Shown: piece after piece, positions 5,062 to 5,682 of the stretch
How the letters are laid out: each line of letters starts with the position of its first letter
How positions within the stretch are numbered: the first letter of the stretch is position 1
Assembly: GCA_050013615.1 (NCBI GenBank)
Contig: JBEKEX010000174.1
Location: 1 to 5,682 of the forward strand
Direction: 5' to 3'
Source of the DNA: JBEKEX01 sp050013615
Lineage (GTDB): Bacteria; Chloroflexota; Anaerolineae; Anaerolineales; Anaerolineaceae
DNA length: 5,682 nucleotides
Notes under the pieces: model-generated
Told to the model about the DNA's origin: nothing
The model's database searches: none
The model's input: only the letters and a program-made list of their open reading frames with translations
Position numbers and translations under genes: made by a program

Positions 5062-5682
5062 TTACCCGCGGTCGACATTCACGATCACCATCGGCCGGCG
5101 GCGGGTCTCACTATAAAGGAAGCTGCTGACCGCACGCTCCAAATCACGCTGCACGTTGGTTTCTTTTCCAATGAGGTGTAGTTTGTCCGCGATGGTGCTG
5201 CGGAGGTCGACCATCAGGTCTTCGGCGCCGCGCGCCAACAGGAAACCGCGCGTTGTCACCTCGGGGTCTTTTTGCAGCAACCCGTTCGAACGGTTCAAAT
5301 GCAGGTTGACGACCACGATACCATCCTGCGCCAATTCTTCACGCTCGCGCATCACTTCCGGGTCCACATCGCCCACGCCGGAGCCGTCCACGAAGACGTA
5401 CGGGCAGGGGATGCGTTCGCCCATCCGCAGGACTCCGTTTTCGTCAAAGAGGAAGGCCAGTCCGTTTTCACCGACGGCCACATTTTCTTCAGGGATGCCC
5501 ACCTGCTTGGCAAGCATGGCGTGCTGCTTGAGGTGACGGATTTCACCATGAACGGGGATGACGTATTTTGGCCGGGTTAGATGGATGAGCAGTTTCATCT
5601 CTTCCTGGCTTGCGTGGCCCGAAACGTGCACCGGCGCGATGGCCTCATAAATGACATTGGCACCGCGCTCGAATAGGCGGTT
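5062..5682 (-). CDS. rnj: Ribonuclease J, C-terminal part (cut by the right edge)
   Basis: RNase J is a metallo-beta-lactamase/beta-CASP enzyme that matures and degrades RNA in the cytoplasm with endonuclease and 5'-to-3' exonuclease activity. The window holds 206 residues, which run in frame to the right edge (beginning NRLFERGANVIYE), so the start lies outside. About 350 N-terminal residues, with most of the metal-binding HxHxDH site, should be missing, since the family is about 550-560 long. Visible diagnostics are the beta-CASP motif VHVSGHASQEE (fragment residues 18-28), the PVHGE histidine motif (43-47), and the C-terminal alpha/beta domain from VFVDGSGVGDV to the end with FLYSETRRRP. 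The end at DRG is normal. A methionine-like start at 5631 is only an internal GTG (Val) codon. Next downstream on the same strand is the hairpin, then the SH3 gene. Identification is secure. Confidence 0.96.
   Translation of the reverse strand, partial: NRLFERGANVIYEAIAPVHVSGHASQEEMKLLIHLTRPKYVIPVHGEIRHLKQHAMLAKQVGIPEENVAVGENGLAFLFDENGVLRMGERIPCPYVFVDGSGVGDVDPEVMREREELAQDGIVVVNLHLNRSNGLLQKDPEVTTRGFLLARGAEDLMVDLRSTIADKLHLIGKETNVQRDLERAVSSFLYSETRRRPMVIVNVDRG

Noticed and set aside
4830..5078. Minus-strand open frame of about 82 codons spanning the RNase J-SH3 spacer
   Set aside because: It overlaps the start of the SH3 gene and the end of RNase J, has no good SD, contains the structured hairpin, and its translation lacks protein-like patterns.

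Overview
The window looks like a stretch of ordinary bacterial chromosome. Genes are closely packed, SD sequences are good, and promoters are of the sigma-70 type. By eye the base composition is moderately GC-rich, with AT-rich intergenic islands. The flavour of the proteins (RNase J, a CoaE with an extra C-terminal domain, NatA-type ABC genes) makes me think of Chloroflexota, perhaps Anaerolineae. That is an impression from memory, not the result of a search. I see no insertion sequence, phage gene, CRISPR array, tRNA or rRNA.

Layout, left to right. Positions 1-149 are non-coding or the edge of an unseen gene, with two weak hairpins. Positions 150-1331 (minus) encode dephospho-CoA kinase fused to a GNAT-like domain. 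Positions 1372-1461 are a compact regulatory island on the minus strand: a strong intrinsic terminator for the upstream operon, then a near-consensus promoter for coaE. Positions 1474-3373 (minus) are a three-gene operon joined by ATGA overlaps: a 67-residue PLDc_N-type membrane protein, an ABC ATPase and an ABC-2 permease. This order resembles yxlE-yxlF-yxlG of the Bacillus subtilis sigY operon. Its promoter, TTGACA-17-TACAAT, has the hexamer TACAAT repeated four times at and just downstream of the -10. Positions 3525-4274 (plus) encode an unrecognised P-loop protein whose promoter geometry predicts a leaderless mRNA. Positions 4283-4882 (minus) encode a protein with two SH3-like domains and two C-terminal membrane segments. 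Positions 4883-5061 hold a GNRA-capped hairpin, and 5062-5682 is the C-terminal part of RNase J, cut by the right edge.

Functional links are clear only inside the ABC operon, which should make one membrane exporter or resistance-type transporter with a small membrane partner. CoaE is transcriptionally separated from it. The P-loop gene is divergent from the ABC operon and convergent with the SH3 gene. RNase J and the SH3 gene are co-oriented across a structured spacer. The points most worth following are the CoaE-GNAT fusion, the P-loop family with its altered Walker A and probable leaderless start, the repeat-bearing ABC promoter, and the hairpin behind RNase J. I do not see a clearly new multi-gene system.
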